From assembly GCA_029990175.1 (NCBI GenBank), contig JARKIP010000035.1:35478001-35542000 (forward strand): DNA of 64,000 nucleotides, in the 5' to 3' direction. Every line of letters begins with the position of its first letter. The first letter of the stretch is position 1. Below, one piece after another: positions 44,262 through 55,295 of this stretch. Origin of the DNA: Petunia secreta (lineage: Eukaryota > Streptophyta > Magnoliopsida > Solanales > Solanaceae). Both the position numbers and the translations under genes were made by a program. Under the pieces are notes generated by a model. It had not been told where the DNA came from. It made no database searches and saw only the letters and a program-made list of their open reading frames with translations.

Positions 44262-47200
44262 ATGGCGGAGGAGAAAGCAAAGAGTACCATTGAGGTTCCA
44301 ACCGACGTCTTGGCTAGCTTGTTAGCCGAGGTGAAGGCCCTAAACCTTAAAATGGAGGTTCTTGAAAAGGAGAGGACCCCGAGTGTCCAAAGGGACCCCA
44401 ATGAAGGCACTAGTGATGATTCCATCATGAAGCCGGATCATTATGCGGAGCTAGTTCGTCGACAGCGGTTGAGGGATGAGGCTCTTGTTAGAGAGAGAAC
44501 TTTGGGCAATCCCCAACCCTTGGGCAATCCCCAAGGAGATGTTCCATTCCTAAGGCCACGGAGAAACATTGCACCTCTTGAGCAAGTTGATGAAGCTCAA
44601 GAAGGGGAGGGCCTCGGACTTGATGATGATTACTTTGATGTCCCCTATCCAAATAGGAGGGCGATGAATGGAGGCCGAGGGATAGATAGAGGTCGTGGTC
44701 GAGGTCGAGGACCACCAAGAGCTTACTTGGGAAGGAACTTGGGAAGGGAATATGAAGATATTGATGACAACTATGGGGTTCAACCGGAACAACACCGTGG
44801 GGGTCGTGACACTAATCTCAATAGTGTCAAGATCACTATCCCTCCTTTCAAAGGGACTAGTGATCCGGAAACGTTTCTTGAATGGAAGGTCCAACTAGAG
44901 CGGGTCTTTGACACAAATGATATGACCGAGGAGAAGAAGGCCACCTATGCTATATCATCATTTGAGTCTTATGCATCTACATGGTGGGAGTCCATGAAGC
45001 GATCAAGGAGACGACTTGGGTTGCGGATGAACATTACTTGGGAAGAGTTGAAAGAAATAATGAACAACAAATATGTGACTCCCAAGTATCGACAAGAGCA
45101 ACTCAAAAGGCTCTATGAATTAAAACAAGGTTATAAGTCCGTTGATGAATATTTCAACGACTTTGAGAAAATTCGGATGGCTCTAGATATGGAAACGGAA
45201 GATGAGGAACAAGCTATCATCCGTTTCAAAAGTGGCTTGAGTAAGGAGATTGCATCCCAATTGAGACTTCACATCTTTCACTCCTTACAAGATGTTTGTG
45301 ATGCCGCGGTTGAAGCCGAGAAATGGCTCAAAGAAGAAAAGGCTCCTCGCTATAGGAGTACTACCACCACCACTCCTTCAACTCGCACCAAAGAATGGAA
45401 GAGCCCATATGCTAGTGGGGCAAGTGGGAGTCGAGATGTAAAGAAGCCTTTTGAGAAGGCTACCCCGAAGAGCGACCACAAAGAAGTTGGAGGTATTTCT
45501 AAAACTACTTTAAATACTCCTTCTTCTTCTTCCTTCCAATGTCATAAATGCAAGGGTTATGGCCACTTTGCCAAAGAGTGCCCTACCCGGAAAACAATGA
45601 TTGTAATGGATGATGGGTTGGTCTATGAGGGGGAAAGTGAGCCCGAGGAAGATGATGAGGAGGAGAGTGAGGAAGTTGAGGGTGAAGGTGAGGAGAGAGC
45701 TACGGAGGGGGATGATCCTAATATGTTCCTTGTGGTACGCCGCATTTTGGGAACTATGTTGAGTGAGGGGAGGGAAGATGAGCAAAGGGAGAACTTGTTC
45801 CATGCCCGTTGTAGAGTGAGGGGGCAAGTTTGTTCCATGATTATTGACTCGGGTAGTTGTGCAAATGTGGTGAGCCAATCTTTGGTCTCCCAATTGAAGT
45901 TGACTACCATCAAACACCTGAACCCCTACCGTTTGCAATGGCTAAGTGAGTGTGGGGAATTGAGGGTAGTGAAGCAAGTCTTGGTTAGGTTCAAGATTGG
46001 GAACTATCAAGATGAACACATGTTTGACGTGGTGCCAATGCAAGCTTGCCATCTTTTGTTTGGAAGACCTTGGCAATACGACAAACAAGTGGTTCATGAT
46101 GGCCGGGCCAACACTTACACGGTGAAACATGAGGGAAAAAGGTTTGTGCTTACACCTTTGACCCCGAAGCAAGTAAGTGAAGACTATCGGCGCATGAAAG
46201 AGTTGCGGGAAGCGGCTAAGGCCAAGTCCCCGGTTGTGGCCAAACCTTTGGCCGAGACTCCACCATCTTCCACCGGTCGCATGTGTGCCATGATGCAACC
46301 GGGTGAGGTTTTGAAAGGTAATGATGGCACCAAGATGCTCATATGCCTAGTGCACAAAGGTATGGTTTTAAATTCCGAAAGTGATTATTTATCTAACCCT
46401 AACCCTTTGCCTAGTGCCATTGAAAATGTTTTGAAGGTTTATGAGGACATGTTCCCGGATGAGATGCCGGATGGATTGCCTCCCTTGAGGGGCATTGAAC
46501 ATCAAATTGACTTTGTCCCGGGATCTCAAATTCCCAACAAACCGGCATATAGGAGCAATCCCGAGGACACAAGGGAGCTACAAAAGCAAATTGATGAGTT
46601 GCTCACCAAGGGCTTGGTGAGGGAGAGCTTGAGCCCTTGTGCCGTGCCCGTGATCCTTGTTCCGAAGAAGGATGGCACTTGGAGGATGTGTGTGGATTGT
46701 CGAGCGGTCAACAAGATCACGGTAAAGTATCGACATCCCATACCTCGTTTGGATGATATGTTGGATGAGCTTAGTGGTTCTAGTGTCTTTTCTAAAATAG
46801 ACCTTAGGTCCGGCTACCATCAAATCCGGATGAAACCCGGGGATGAGTGGAAAACCGCATTCAAGACCAAGTTTGGTCTATATGAATGGTTGGTGATGCC
46901 CTTCGGCCTCTCCAACGCACCTAGCACTTTCATGAGATTAATGAACCACGTGCTTAAGCCATTCATCAACAAATTCGTGGTCGTCTACTTTGATGACATA
47001 TTGATTTATAGCAAGTCAATAGGCGACCATGTGGGCCACTTGAGTCAAGTGCTTGAAGTGCTACGAGCCGAAAAGCTCTATGCCAACTTTAAGAAGTGCG
47101 CCTTTTGTGTTGAAAAGGTTGTCTTTTTGGGCTTTGTTGTTAGTGTCAATGGTGTAGAAGTTGATGAATCCAAAGTTGAAGCCATTAGAGATTGGCCTAC

Positions 47201-49289
47201 TCCCACCACCGTTTCTCATGTGCGGAGTTTTCATGGCCTTGCTAGTTTCTATCGGCGCTTTGTTAGAGACTTTAGCACCATTGCCGCACCACTCACCGAG
47301 TTGGTGAAAAAGGACAAGCCTTTTGTTTGGGGAGAGCCGCAAGAGAAGGCTTTCCAAGAATTGAAAGGTAGGCTAAGTACCGCCCCTTTGTTACAATTGC
47401 CCGACTTCGGGAAGGCTTTTGAGGTAGAGTGTGATGCCTCGGGGGTGGGTATTGGGGGTGTTCTCATGCAAGAAGGGAAACCCGTTGCCTACTTTAGCGA
47501 GAAGTTGAAGGGCGCAACCTTGAATTACTCCACGTATGACAAGGAGTTGTATGCCCTCGTGAGAGCTCTAGCCCATTGGCAACACTATCTATGGCCTCGG
47601 GAATTTGTGATCAAGAGTGACCATGAGTCACTCAAGCATCTAAGAGGTCAAGAAAAGTTGAACAAGAGACATGCCAAGTGGGTGGAATTTGTTGAGTCCT
47701 TTCCTTATGTAATTCATTACAAGAAGGGTAAGGACAATGTTGTGGCCGATGCGCTTTCAAGAAAATTCGCTCTTGCCACCACTCTCGCTTCTAGACTTGT
47801 GGGTTTTGAGAGTATCAAGTCATTGTACGCTCATGACCCAAAGCTCAAGAGCATTCATGATGCTCTAGTGAGTGGGGAAAGGGTGGAAAAATACCAATGG
47901 GTAGATGGCTACATTTTCAAGCATGGGCGAGTGTGTGTCCCCGAGTCCTCTTGGAGAGATGTGCTAGTGCAAGAAGCACATTGCGGGGGCTTGATGGGTC
48001 ACTTTGGGGTGGACAAGACTATGGCCATACTTAAAGAGCAATTCCATTGGCCAAAAATGAGGCCTCTTGTGGAACGATTTTGCAATGCTTGCTTGGATTG
48101 CAAGAGGGCCAAGTCTAGATCCAACAACCAAGGACTATACACTCCTTTGCCCATCCCTACTAGTCCGTGGGTTGATCTTTCTATGGATTTTGTTATGGCT
48201 TTACCCCGGACTAGAGGAGGACACGATAGCATTTTTGTTGTCGTTGACCGATTCTCCAAAATGGCTCACTTCATTCCGTGCAAAAAGACTAATGATGCCC
48301 ATCATGTAGCTTCCTTGTTTATTGATAATGTCTTGAAATTGCATGGGGTGCCTCGCACCATTGTTAGTGATAGGGACTCCAAGTTCCTTAGCCATTTTTG
48401 GAAGTGTTTGTGGGGTGCTCTTGGCACCAAATTGCTCTTCTCCACGTCCCACCACCCTCAAACCGATGGGCAAACCGAGGTGGTGAACCGGACTTTGGGA
48501 GCTCTACTACGAGCTATGACCAAAGGAAAGGCCGGGACTTGGATTGATAAGCTACCACTCATGGAGTTTGCATATAACCGCACTTTACATCGCATGATTG
48601 GCATGACTCCATTTGAGTGTGTTTATGGTTTTAACCCATTGATTCCTCTTGATCTTACCCCTTTGCCAAGGGATGTGGTTGTTGATTTTGAAGGTAAAGC
48701 TCGGGCCAAGGCGTTACTTGAACTTCACGCCAAAGCGCGGAAGGCTTTGGAAGAGGCTTATGAGAAGATAGCAACCAAGAGAAACAAAGGGAGAAAGAAG
48801 GTGGAGTTCAAGAAGGGAGATTGGGTATGGGTGCATTTCCGAAAGGAAAGATTTCCCATCCAAAGGAAAGGAAAGTTGGCACCAAGGGGCGATGGACCAT
48901 TCCAAGTGTTGTCCAAGATCAACAACAATGCATACGTGATAGATTTGCCCGGTGAGTATAATGTATCGACTACTTTCAATGTTAGTGACTTGACTTCTTT
49001 TGATGTAGGTGACGACACCTTGGAGGAGGACGCCTCAATTTCGAGGACGAAATCTTCTCAAGAAGGGGAGGATGATGCAACCCAAATTGCATCGAGACCA
49101 TTCACTCGAAGTCAAGCCAAGGACATACAAGACGCTCACCTACACTTGGTTTGGAGAGGCGTGGATGAGACGAGCTCGGGGAAGGACTTAAAGGCAATGC
49201 ATTGGAGCTCATTCCATGTGGAAACAGGGCAGGAAACAGTGCAAGAAGCAGGGGAGCAAAACAGGGCAAAAACAGGGGAAGTCTGCTGA
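44262..49289 (+). CDS. C gag-pol polyprotein, complete (1,675 residues)
   Basis: Single uninterrupted ORF; ATG follows TTGTAGGTAC as in A. Gag with an N-terminal helical region, Arg/Gly run and capsid (TWWES); CCHC zinc knuckle C427-C430-H435-C440; acidic spacer; retropepsin Asp529 (DSG); RT with YFDD at 909-912; RNase H with DASGVGIGG; HHCC finger (EAHCGGLMGHF..., CNACLDC); integrase triad Asp1309, Asp1370, Glu1406, with 35 residues between the last two as expected for retroviral-type integrases; GEYNVSTTFNVSDL end. The last ~72 residues (SRPFTRSQAK) are encoded in the 3' LTR. All catalytic residues are present, so this copy could supply enzymes in trans if transcribed. Confidence 0.96.
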   Translation: MAEEKAKSTIEVPTDVLASLLAEVKALNLKMEVLEKERTPSVQRDPNEGTSDDSIMKPDHYAELVRRQRLRDEALVRERTLGNPQPLGNPQGDVPFLRPRRNIAPLEQVDEAQEGEGLGLDDDYFDVPYPNRRAMNGGRGIDRGRGRGRGPPRAYLGRNLGREYEDIDDNYGVQPEQHRGGRDTNLNSVKITIPPFKGTSDPETFLEWKVQLERVFDTNDMTEEKKATYAISSFESYASTWWESMKRSRRRLGLRMNITWEELKEIMNNKYVTPKYRQEQLKRLYELKQGYKSVDEYFNDFEKIRMALDMETEDEEQAIIRFKSGLSKEIASQLRLHIFHSLQDVCDAAVEAEKWLKEEKAPRYRSTTTTTPSTRTKEWKSPYASGASGSRDVKKPFEKATPKSDHKEVGGISKTTLNTPSSSSFQCHKCKGYGHFAKECPTRKTMIVMDDGLVYEGESEPEEDDEEESEEVEGEGEERATEGDDPNMFLVVRRILGTMLSEGREDEQRENLFHARCRVRGQVCSMIIDSGSCANVVSQSLVSQLKLTTIKHLNPYRLQWLSECGELRVVKQVLVRFKIGNYQDEHMFDVVPMQACHLLFGRPWQYDKQVVHDGRANTYTVKHEGKRFVLTPLTPKQVSEDYRRMKELREAAKAKSPVVAKPLAETPPSSTGRMCAMMQPGEVLKGNDGTKMLICLVHKGMVLNSESDYLSNPNPLPSAIENVLKVYEDMFPDEMPDGLPPLRGIEHQIDFVPGSQIPNKPAYRSNPEDTRELQKQIDELLTKGLVRESLSPCAVPVILVPKKDGTWRMCVDCRAVNKITVKYRHPIPRLDDMLDELSGSSVFSKIDLRSGYHQIRMKPGDEWKTAFKTKFGLYEWLVMPFGLSNAPSTFMRLMNHVLKPFINKFVVVYFDDILIYSKSIGDHVGHLSQVLEVLRAEKLYANFKKCAFCVEKVVFLGFVVSVNGVEVDESKVEAIRDWPTPTTVSHVRSFHGLASFYRRFVRDFSTIAAPLTELVKKDKPFVWGEPQEKAFQELKGRLSTAPLLQLPDFGKAFEVECDASGVGIGGVLMQEGKPVAYFSEKLKGATLNYSTYDKELYALVRALAHWQHYLWPREFVIKSDHESLKHLRGQEKLNKRHAKWVEFVESFPYVIHYKKGKDNVVADALSRKFALATTLASRLVGFESIKSLYAHDPKLKSIHDALVSGERVEKYQWVDGYIFKHGRVCVPESSWRDVLVQEAHCGGLMGHFGVDKTMAILKEQFHWPKMRPLVERFCNACLDCKRAKSRSNNQGLYTPLPIPTSPWVDLSMDFVMALPRTRGGHDSIFVVVDRFSKMAHFIPCKKTNDAHHVASLFIDNVLKLHGVPRTIVSDRDSKFLSHFWKCLWGALGTKLLFSTSHHPQTDGQTEVVNRTLGALLRAMTKGKAGTWIDKLPLMEFAYNRTLHRMIGMTPFECVYGFNPLIPLDLTPLPRDVVVDFEGKARAKALLELHAKARKALEEAYEKIATKRNKGRKKVEFKKGDWVWVHFRKERFPIQRKGKLAPRGDGPFQVLSKINNNAYVIDLPGEYNVSTTFNVSDLTSFDVGDDTLEEDASISRTKSSQEGEDDATQIASRPFTRSQAKDIQDAHLHLVWRGVDETSSGKDLKAMHWSSFHVETGQETVQEAGEQNRAKTGEVC
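49060..49072 (+). other. C polypurine tract
   Basis: AAGAAGGGGAGGA adjacent to the 3' LTR. Confidence 0.87.
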
Positions 49290-49822
49290 GCTTACTGCCT
49301 AAGACTGGAAACTTGCTCTTCGCGATCGCGTCCATCACTCACGCGATCGCGATGACCATTTCTTTTGCCTGCGCGATCGCGCCAAGCCTCGCGCTATCGC
49401 GACCTTCTGCATTTTAGTGTTCCACGCGATCGCATATAACTCTGCGCGATCGCGAAGAACACTCGAGTAGCAGCGGACCAGAATGCTAGGAAACATTGTA
49501 ATGAGGTGCTATAAATGCCCTCTTTCATCATTTATTGTTTTTACCTTACTTTGAACACAAAACATTAAATGAGCAATGCTCTTGAACCTTGTAACCCTTT
49601 TGGCTTGAAATCAATTGGATGAATCCAAGTTGTTCTTCAATCCGTCTTCGATCATTCTATTTGCTCGAGCCTCGTGACTCTTGAGGATAGTTGCATAATG
49701 TTAGGTGATTCTTTCCAATCGTTTGGGGTGTAACGGAACTAGTTCTTCGTTGCTACTCGAACTTTAGTGTAAGTCTCGTCTCGCTTTTATCTTTTATCGC
49801 TTTCGTATTTTCGATTGCATCA
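49073..49822 (+). repeat. C 3' LTR
   Basis: 750 bp TGATGCAACCC...TTGCATCA; GCGATCGC array 49318-49460; TATAAATG at 49510-49517 with GAGG/CCTC arms (49503-49506, 49519-49522). Confidence 0.95.
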
Positions 49823-50121
49823 CTTGTGTTGTAGGTCCAACTTCGGAGGACGAGGAGGGCTTGATTTCGAGGACGAAATCTTCTCAAGAAGGGGAGGATG
49901 ATGCAGCCCGATCACGTGCTGATCAAGTGATCGATCCACCGAGGAGACCGATGACAAGAAACCAAGCCAAGCTGCTGCACGATGTGCACGTTCACTTAGC
50001 CTGGCCGAAGGAAAACAATTGCTCCGAAGCTGAGTGGCCGAGCTCAAGAATCGAAGGCACTATCTTCAGATTTGAGCCCGAAGGCAATGTGACCGAGGAC
50101 AATGAGCTCGAAGACAATTGA
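49823..50121 (+). pseudogene. D polyprotein C-terminal tail
   Basis: Resumes D after C (the first five bases are the duplicated CTTGT). Encodes the acidic linker, SRTKSSQEGEDD and, inside the D 3' LTR, the MTRNQAKLLHDVHVHL tail to a stop at 50119-50121. Confidence 0.85.
49886..49898 (+). other. D polypurine tract
   Basis: AAGAAGGGGAGGA before TGATGCAGCCC. Confidence 0.85.
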
Positions 50122-50649
50122 GCGTCCGAAGGCAACAAGTGTGTGTTCGAGCAGACAATCGAGAACCGAAGCCAAGGCTTACCGAAGTCAAAGTCTGCCG
50201 AACACATTTTAACTCAGCCCTGCGTGGTTTATTTCTATTGGTCAACTGTGACCTAGTTACTAGTTTACCCTTAGGATTTCCTATATAAACAGTGTTTCCT
50301 TTCATTGTAAGTGCTAGTTTTGAACATTGATGAATTGAATGAAAGTGCCGAGCACATTTCTTCTTGTCTCCGTCGTGAGCAAAACCCCGGTGAGGGCTTT
50401 TAAGGACTTGTGGCTTTCGGTTAGTCCGATTGAACATTCCTCTTGATCATTCAGTTTGCAAGAGGCAATGTTCTCTTGAGGATTGTTGCATAGTATAGGT
50501 GATCCTTGTACCCCTTTTGATTGAGCTTTGAGACATGTTCCTCACTGTTCTTTCGAAAGAAGCAAGTTTTGTCTTGCTTTTATCTTTATCTTTATTATTT
50601 GTTCTTCCGCGTTTGTGCTAGCAACCCCTTCGGGAATTGCATTGCACCA
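49899..50649 (+). repeat. D 3' LTR
   Basis: 751 bp, TGATGCAGCCC...TTGCACCA; followed by target duplicate TAGTT. Differs from the 5' LTR at about four sites. Confidence 0.93.
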
Positions 50650-50654
50650 TAGTT

Positions 50655-50782
50655 TGAGCACCCGGAATGGCTTCCAATCGCTTCCTTCTTCAAGGCCCTT
50701 CCTCACCAAGTGTATGTGTACTCCTTGGATCTCCTTAGCTTGACTACGTGTGAATGGTCTTGTGGGGGTTTGGGTCTCATCA
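50655..50782 (-). repeat. E 5' LTR, outer part
   Basis: 128 bp completing the E LTR after D; ends TCTCATCA. The matching strand encodes the RSQAK-type tail in 3' copies. Confidence 0.87.
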
Positions 50783-53402
50783 TAAGGTCAATTTTGCTAA
50801 ACACACATGAGCCACTTAATTCATCTAACATATCATCAAGTCGGGGAATAGGATGACGGTACTTTACCGTTATTTTGTTCACGGCCCGACAATCAACACA
50901 TATTCTCCAAGTGCCGTCCTTCTTGGGAACAAGGATCACGGGCACGGCACAAGGACTCAAGCTTTCCCTTACCAAACCTTTAGTGAGCAATTCATCAACT
51001 TGCCTATGCAACTCCCTTGTATCCTCCGGGTTGCTCCTATAGGCCGGTTTGTTCGGGATTTGGGATCCCGGGACAAAGTCTATTTGATGCTCAATGCCCC
51101 TCAAAGGAGGCAATCCATCCGGCATTTCATCCGGGAACATGTCACCAAAATCCTTCAAAACATTCTCAAACACACTAGGCAAAGGGTTAGAAGAAAAATC
51201 ACAATTAGAGTTTAGAATCATACCTTTGTGCACTAGGCATAGGAGAAACTTGGTGCCATCATTACCTCTTAAGAGCTCGCCCGGTTGCATCATGGAAAAA
51301 ATGCCACCGGTAGATGAGGTAGGTGGGATTGCCACCATACTTTTGGACAAAGGGCTAGTCTCCATGATTAACTTAGCCTTTGCCACCTCTCTCAACTCCT
51401 TCATTTTCTTGTAGTCATCACTCACTTGCTTAGGAGTGAGAGGTTTAAGCACATATCTCTTCCCTTCATGTTTGACCGTGTAAGTATTGACACGACCGTC
51501 ATGCACCACTTGTCTATCGAATTGCCAAGGCCTCCCTAAGAGTAGGTGGCACGCTTGCATGGGCACAACGTCAAACAAATGCTCATCTACATAACTCCCC
51601 ATTTTGAATCGAATCATCACTTGCTTTACCACTTTAAGCTCCCCATATTCGCTTAGCCATTGTAACCGGTAAGGTTTAGGATGCTTCATGGCCGTCAACT
51701 TCAATTGAGACACAAGTGATTGACTCACTACATTTGCACAACTTCCGGAATCAATTATCATAGAGCAAACGGCATCTTTGACCCGGCACCTAGCATGGAA
51801 TAGATTTTCCCTTTGCAAGGTTTCACTATCTTCCACAATCATAACCCCTAGGCTCCTTCTCACAACCAAGAAAGTATGAAGATCCTCCTCCTCCCCCGTG
51901 TCATCAAGCAAACCATCCTCCTCTACTCCCTCATCTCCCTCTTCTCTCTCTACTCCCTCATCTTCCGAATCACTCTCTTTCTCATATGCATCATTACCAA
52001 CAACAATCATGGTCCTCTTTGTAGGACATTCCCTAGCAAAGTGACCATAGCCCTTGCACTTGTGGCATTGCATGGAAGAAGAAGTAGGAGCATGTAATTG
52101 AGTTTTAGAGTTACCTCCCACATTAGGTGTGTTCTTCTCATACGGCCTTTTCACATCCTTGGTAGCATTTGCACCACTTGTTCCACTTGCACTTGGGAAC
52201 CTTGCATTTGTAGTAGGAGGCTTCCAATCCTTTGGTTTGCTTGTTGGAGTAGTAGTGCTACTCTTGTAGCGAAGGGATTTCTCCTCCTTGAGCCATTTCT
52301 CGGCCTCAACCGCATCTTCACATAGCTTGTAATGATCATCATATTTGTGGAACTTCAATTGTGAAGCTATGTCTCGGTTCAAGCCCCCTTTGAAACGGAT
52401 CATGGCCGTCTCATTGTCTTCATCATCCAAGTCAAGGATCATTCGGATTTGCTCAAATTCATTAAAATATTCACCAACCGATTTGTAACCTTGCTTCAAA
52501 TCATATAGACGCCTTTGTTGTTCAACCCGGTATTGGTTAGTCAAGTACTTCTCATCCATCACACGGATCAACTCTTCCCAAGTAAGATTAATAGCCATAC
52601 CCGTCCTCCTTCTATTTCTCTTCACCGACTCCCACCAAGTAGAAGCAAAAGATTCAAAGGCGGATATTGCATATTTTGTTTTCTTCACATCGGGCATATC
52701 ATTGGTGTCAAAGATACGCTCCATAGCCAATTTCCAACCAATGTACTCCACCGGGTCACTACTTCCTTTGAAAGAAGGAATAGTGAGCTTCACACTATTA
52801 AGATTGTTGTTATTATCACGACCCCCTTGGAACGGCTCCGGTTGGCCCCCATAGTGATCATCATAAGCAACATAGTCCCTCCTCGCATTCCTTCCTCCAT
52901 ATCCTAAGGGTGGCCCTCGACCTCGGCCTCTACCCCGATCCACATTTCGACCCCAATTCATACCTCGTCTCGGTTGAAGGTGATCATCATAACCATAAGC
53001 CTCATCATCATATTCGGCTTCCTCCCCTTCTTGAGCTTCATCGACTTGCTCAAGAGGTTGCACGTTTCGGATGGGCCTTGGTAATGGGATGTTTCTTGGA
53101 GGATTATCCAAGATACGGGGAATGCCCGTTCGTTCAATTCTCTCTCGATCTTCCTTTACCCGTTGTTGATTGAGAAGTTCAACAACTTGCTCCGGGGTAA
53201 AGGTAGGGCTACTCGAGCCTTCACCGGCCTCAATTTGGACACTCGGGGTCCCCTTTTCAATTGGGACACTCGGGGTCCCTTGGTCACCTTGGGTACTCGA
53301 GGCACCCTTTTCAAGTGACTCAATCCTTTGAGTCATGACATCCTTCTTGGCAAGAAGGCTAGCCAAGGCCTCCTTGATGAAATCTTGACCTTCGTTGGCC
53401 AT
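50783..53402 (-). CDS. F2 gag, protease and N-terminal RT (partial)
   Basis: ATG 53402 (MANEGQDF) after TTTGTAG|GTACA. Open for ~873 codons: helical N-terminus, Arg/Gly run (DRGRGRGRGPP), capsid (TWWES), CCHC knuckle CHKCKGYGHFAREC (about 52020-52070), long acidic spacer, protease with DSG at ~51750, linker, RT from IEHQIDFVPGSQ to SKIDL. There E interrupts it before the YFDD motif; the residues after SKIDL come from the E LTR. Confidence 0.9.
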
Positions 53403-54642
53403 TGTACCTACAAAGAAGAGAAACAAGCGTTAGTTAAAACACCTCACTCGCTCCCTCACTTGTGTTCGCTCGGATCACTCTTTTGGGTGGCGGTGGATAT
53501 TTCACTCAACTTGTAATTCCCAAGCTTCCCGTAGATGACTAACAATCCCTCTACTCAACCAAACTATTCACGAGTCAAGCACACTCCGGGGTGAGTGGAG
53601 TTAATGGGACTCGATGAACGCTAGGCACTTTGAAGTAAAGGACTTGAATCAAAAGAAACTACGAATCTTCTTGGAATTCTAGTCTCCTTCCTAAGGCACG
53701 ATGATCCTAGTAGCTTGAAGTAATTAGTACTAATCAAGTAGAATTATACTCTAATAGTACCAATTAGAAGCAATGCAAACAACAAAACAAGAAATCCTAG
53801 AAGTTTCTACCCAATTCCCAAGCTTCAGGAAGTAGGCGCCCCGCCTCAGAAAGTGGGCGGTCCGCCCAGGGTAAAGTGCCAAGTGGAGGCGCTCCGCCTC
53901 AGCAGGGAGGCGCTCCGCCTCAGCAATTTCCAGAGAGGCCACAGCTTTGAGGCGCTCCGCCTCAGAATATAGGCGCTCCGCCTCTGCAACCTTCAGCACA
54001 GTTCAACAACGTGTTTTCTTGGTTTTTCACCCAACAATCCAACTAATCAAACGTTGTTTTAGCAATTCAAAGGTACCCAAATGTTGTATTAGTCACAAAG
54101 ATCAAACCCCAACAACTTTTATCAAAACCCAATCGAAAACAAACAATCCACCATGATCATCTTCTTCAAAGCAAGGGTTTCAAAATTTTCAAATTTTCAT
54201 AGGGTTTCAAATTTTCAATTCATGCAATACAACTCCAAATTGGGTGTTTAAGGTACCAAAAGAACGGGAATCACACAAGGATTAAACCCCAATATCAAGT
54301 TCTCAATCCAATATCAATCCAACCCAAGAATCAATCAAAAGTCATCAAGAACAAGTTCATCAAGGGTTTTAAGGGGTTTTGGGGTTTTGATTTTCAATCT
54401 TCACCAATCCAAGTGTTTTTGGTATCCAAACGACGGGATTTCAACCACGATCAAGAATCTATAACACCCATATCATGAATCATTCAAACCAACAAGTTAC
54501 ACCAAATTTTTAGATTTTCAATTTTTCAATTTTTTTTGTAGTTTTCTTCCTTTAATAACAACAAACAAGAACCTAAGATAGAAATCGACCTAGGCACGAA
54601 GAATCAAGGGTCGGGGGTTTGTAGAAACAAAACCCGAGCCTT
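53403..54642 (-). other. F2 leader
   Basis: About 1.24 kb without a gene; array of GAGGCGCTCCGCCTC units at 53827-53988. Confidence 0.8.
53827..53988. repeat. GAGGCGCTCCGCCTC array in F2 leader
   Basis: Five or six units; each is a perfect inverted repeat GAGGCG-CTC-CGCCTC. The arms are those of the F1/E unit (AGGCG/CGCCT) but the loop changed from GGG to CTC. Confidence 0.88.
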
Positions 54643-54654
54643 GCTCTGATACCA
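54643..54654 (-). other. F2 primer-binding site
   Basis: GCTCTGATACCA three bases from the LTR. Confidence 0.9.
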
Positions 54655-54962
54655 AGATGATAAGAATCAAAATGCAGAAAAGTAAAAGATAAAAGCGAGA
54701 CGTAACTCGTACGATAATCTCAAGTAGCAACGGAGAACTTGTTCCGTTACACCCCGAGAGAATGACAAGAACACCTACACTAGGCAACTACCCTCGAGCT
54801 AACGTGAGCACGCAAGTAGAATGATCGGGGGGGATTGTAATTCATCTAGGTCCGCTAGAGGAAGAACAAGTCCCATCAAGGTTTCATTCATTCAATCAAA
54901 GAGTTCAACTCTCAACACAAGTGTTTGTTCAATCATCAAAGTTAGCTAATGATTTGAAGAGG

Positions 54963-54992
54963 CTAAGTGAAGTATTTATAGGCTTCACTTAG
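54963..54992 (-). promoter_or_regulatory. F2 LTR TATA box inside a 10-bp perfect inverted repeat
   Basis: CTAAGTGAAG (54963-54972) and CTTCACTTAG (54983-54992) enclose TATTTATAGG; in element sense the loop is CCTATAAATA. The strongest example of this arrangement. Confidence 0.7.
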
Positions 54993-55110
54993 GTCTAATT
55001 AAAAGGTCTAAAATACCCCCAAAGTGGGTTAAAACAAGTAAGGCCACGCAGGGCTAAAGTTGGAAGTTCAAGCAAAAGTCATTAAAAATCCCGCATGTGG
55101 GTCACAGGGG

Positions 55111-55295
55111 TAGGCGCTCCGCCTCCAGGTTGAGGCGCTCCGCCTCAGGATGGTGAGGCGCTCCGCCTCAGGTTGAGGCGCTCCGCCTCAGGATGGTGAG
55201 GCGCTCCGCCTCAGGATGAGGCGCTCCACCTCCTTCTGCTCAGCTCTCTGCTTTTTGGTAGGCGCTCCGCCTCAGCTTTGAGGCGCTCCGCCTCC
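55111..55295. repeat. GAGGCGCTCCGCCTC array in F2 U3
   Basis: About nine units in 185 bp, some separated by GATG or TTGA; same unit as in the leader. Confidence 0.88.

Larger units (their letters stand above)
28753..49822 (+). mobile_element. Element C: intact-ORF gag-pol retrotransposon in D, its 5' LTR split by B
   Basis: Plus strand, same family as A. Target duplication CTTGT (28748-28752 and 49823-49827). 5' LTR in two parts (28753-29073, 42539-42965), 3' LTR 49073-49822; about four differences seen between LTRs. The only complete uninterrupted gag-pol ORF in the window. Confidence 0.94.
22052..50649 (+). mobile_element. Element D: gag-pol LTR retrotransposon inserted in the E 5' LTR, hosts C
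   Basis: Plus strand, LTRs 22052-22803 and 49899-50649, target duplication TAGTT (22047-22051 and 50650-50654). I saw about four LTR differences. Element C sits near the end of integrase (TSD CTTGT). A nonsense codon truncates gag. Confidence 0.94.
19628..50782 (-). mobile_element. Element E: LTR retrotransposon in F2 RT, hosts H (in gag) and D (in 5' LTR)
   Basis: Minus strand. Visible parts: gag N-terminus, leader, PBS and a 5' LTR split by D into 21343-22051 and 50655-50782. It ends TCTCATCA at 50782 inside F2 RT coding; TAAGG (50783-50787) should be the target duplicate. Pol and the 3' LTR are left of the window. Confidence 0.88.

Noticed and set aside
55111..55295. Regularly repeated palindromic units as a CRISPR array
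   Set aside because: No unique spacers of constant length, no cas genes; located in U3 of an LTR.
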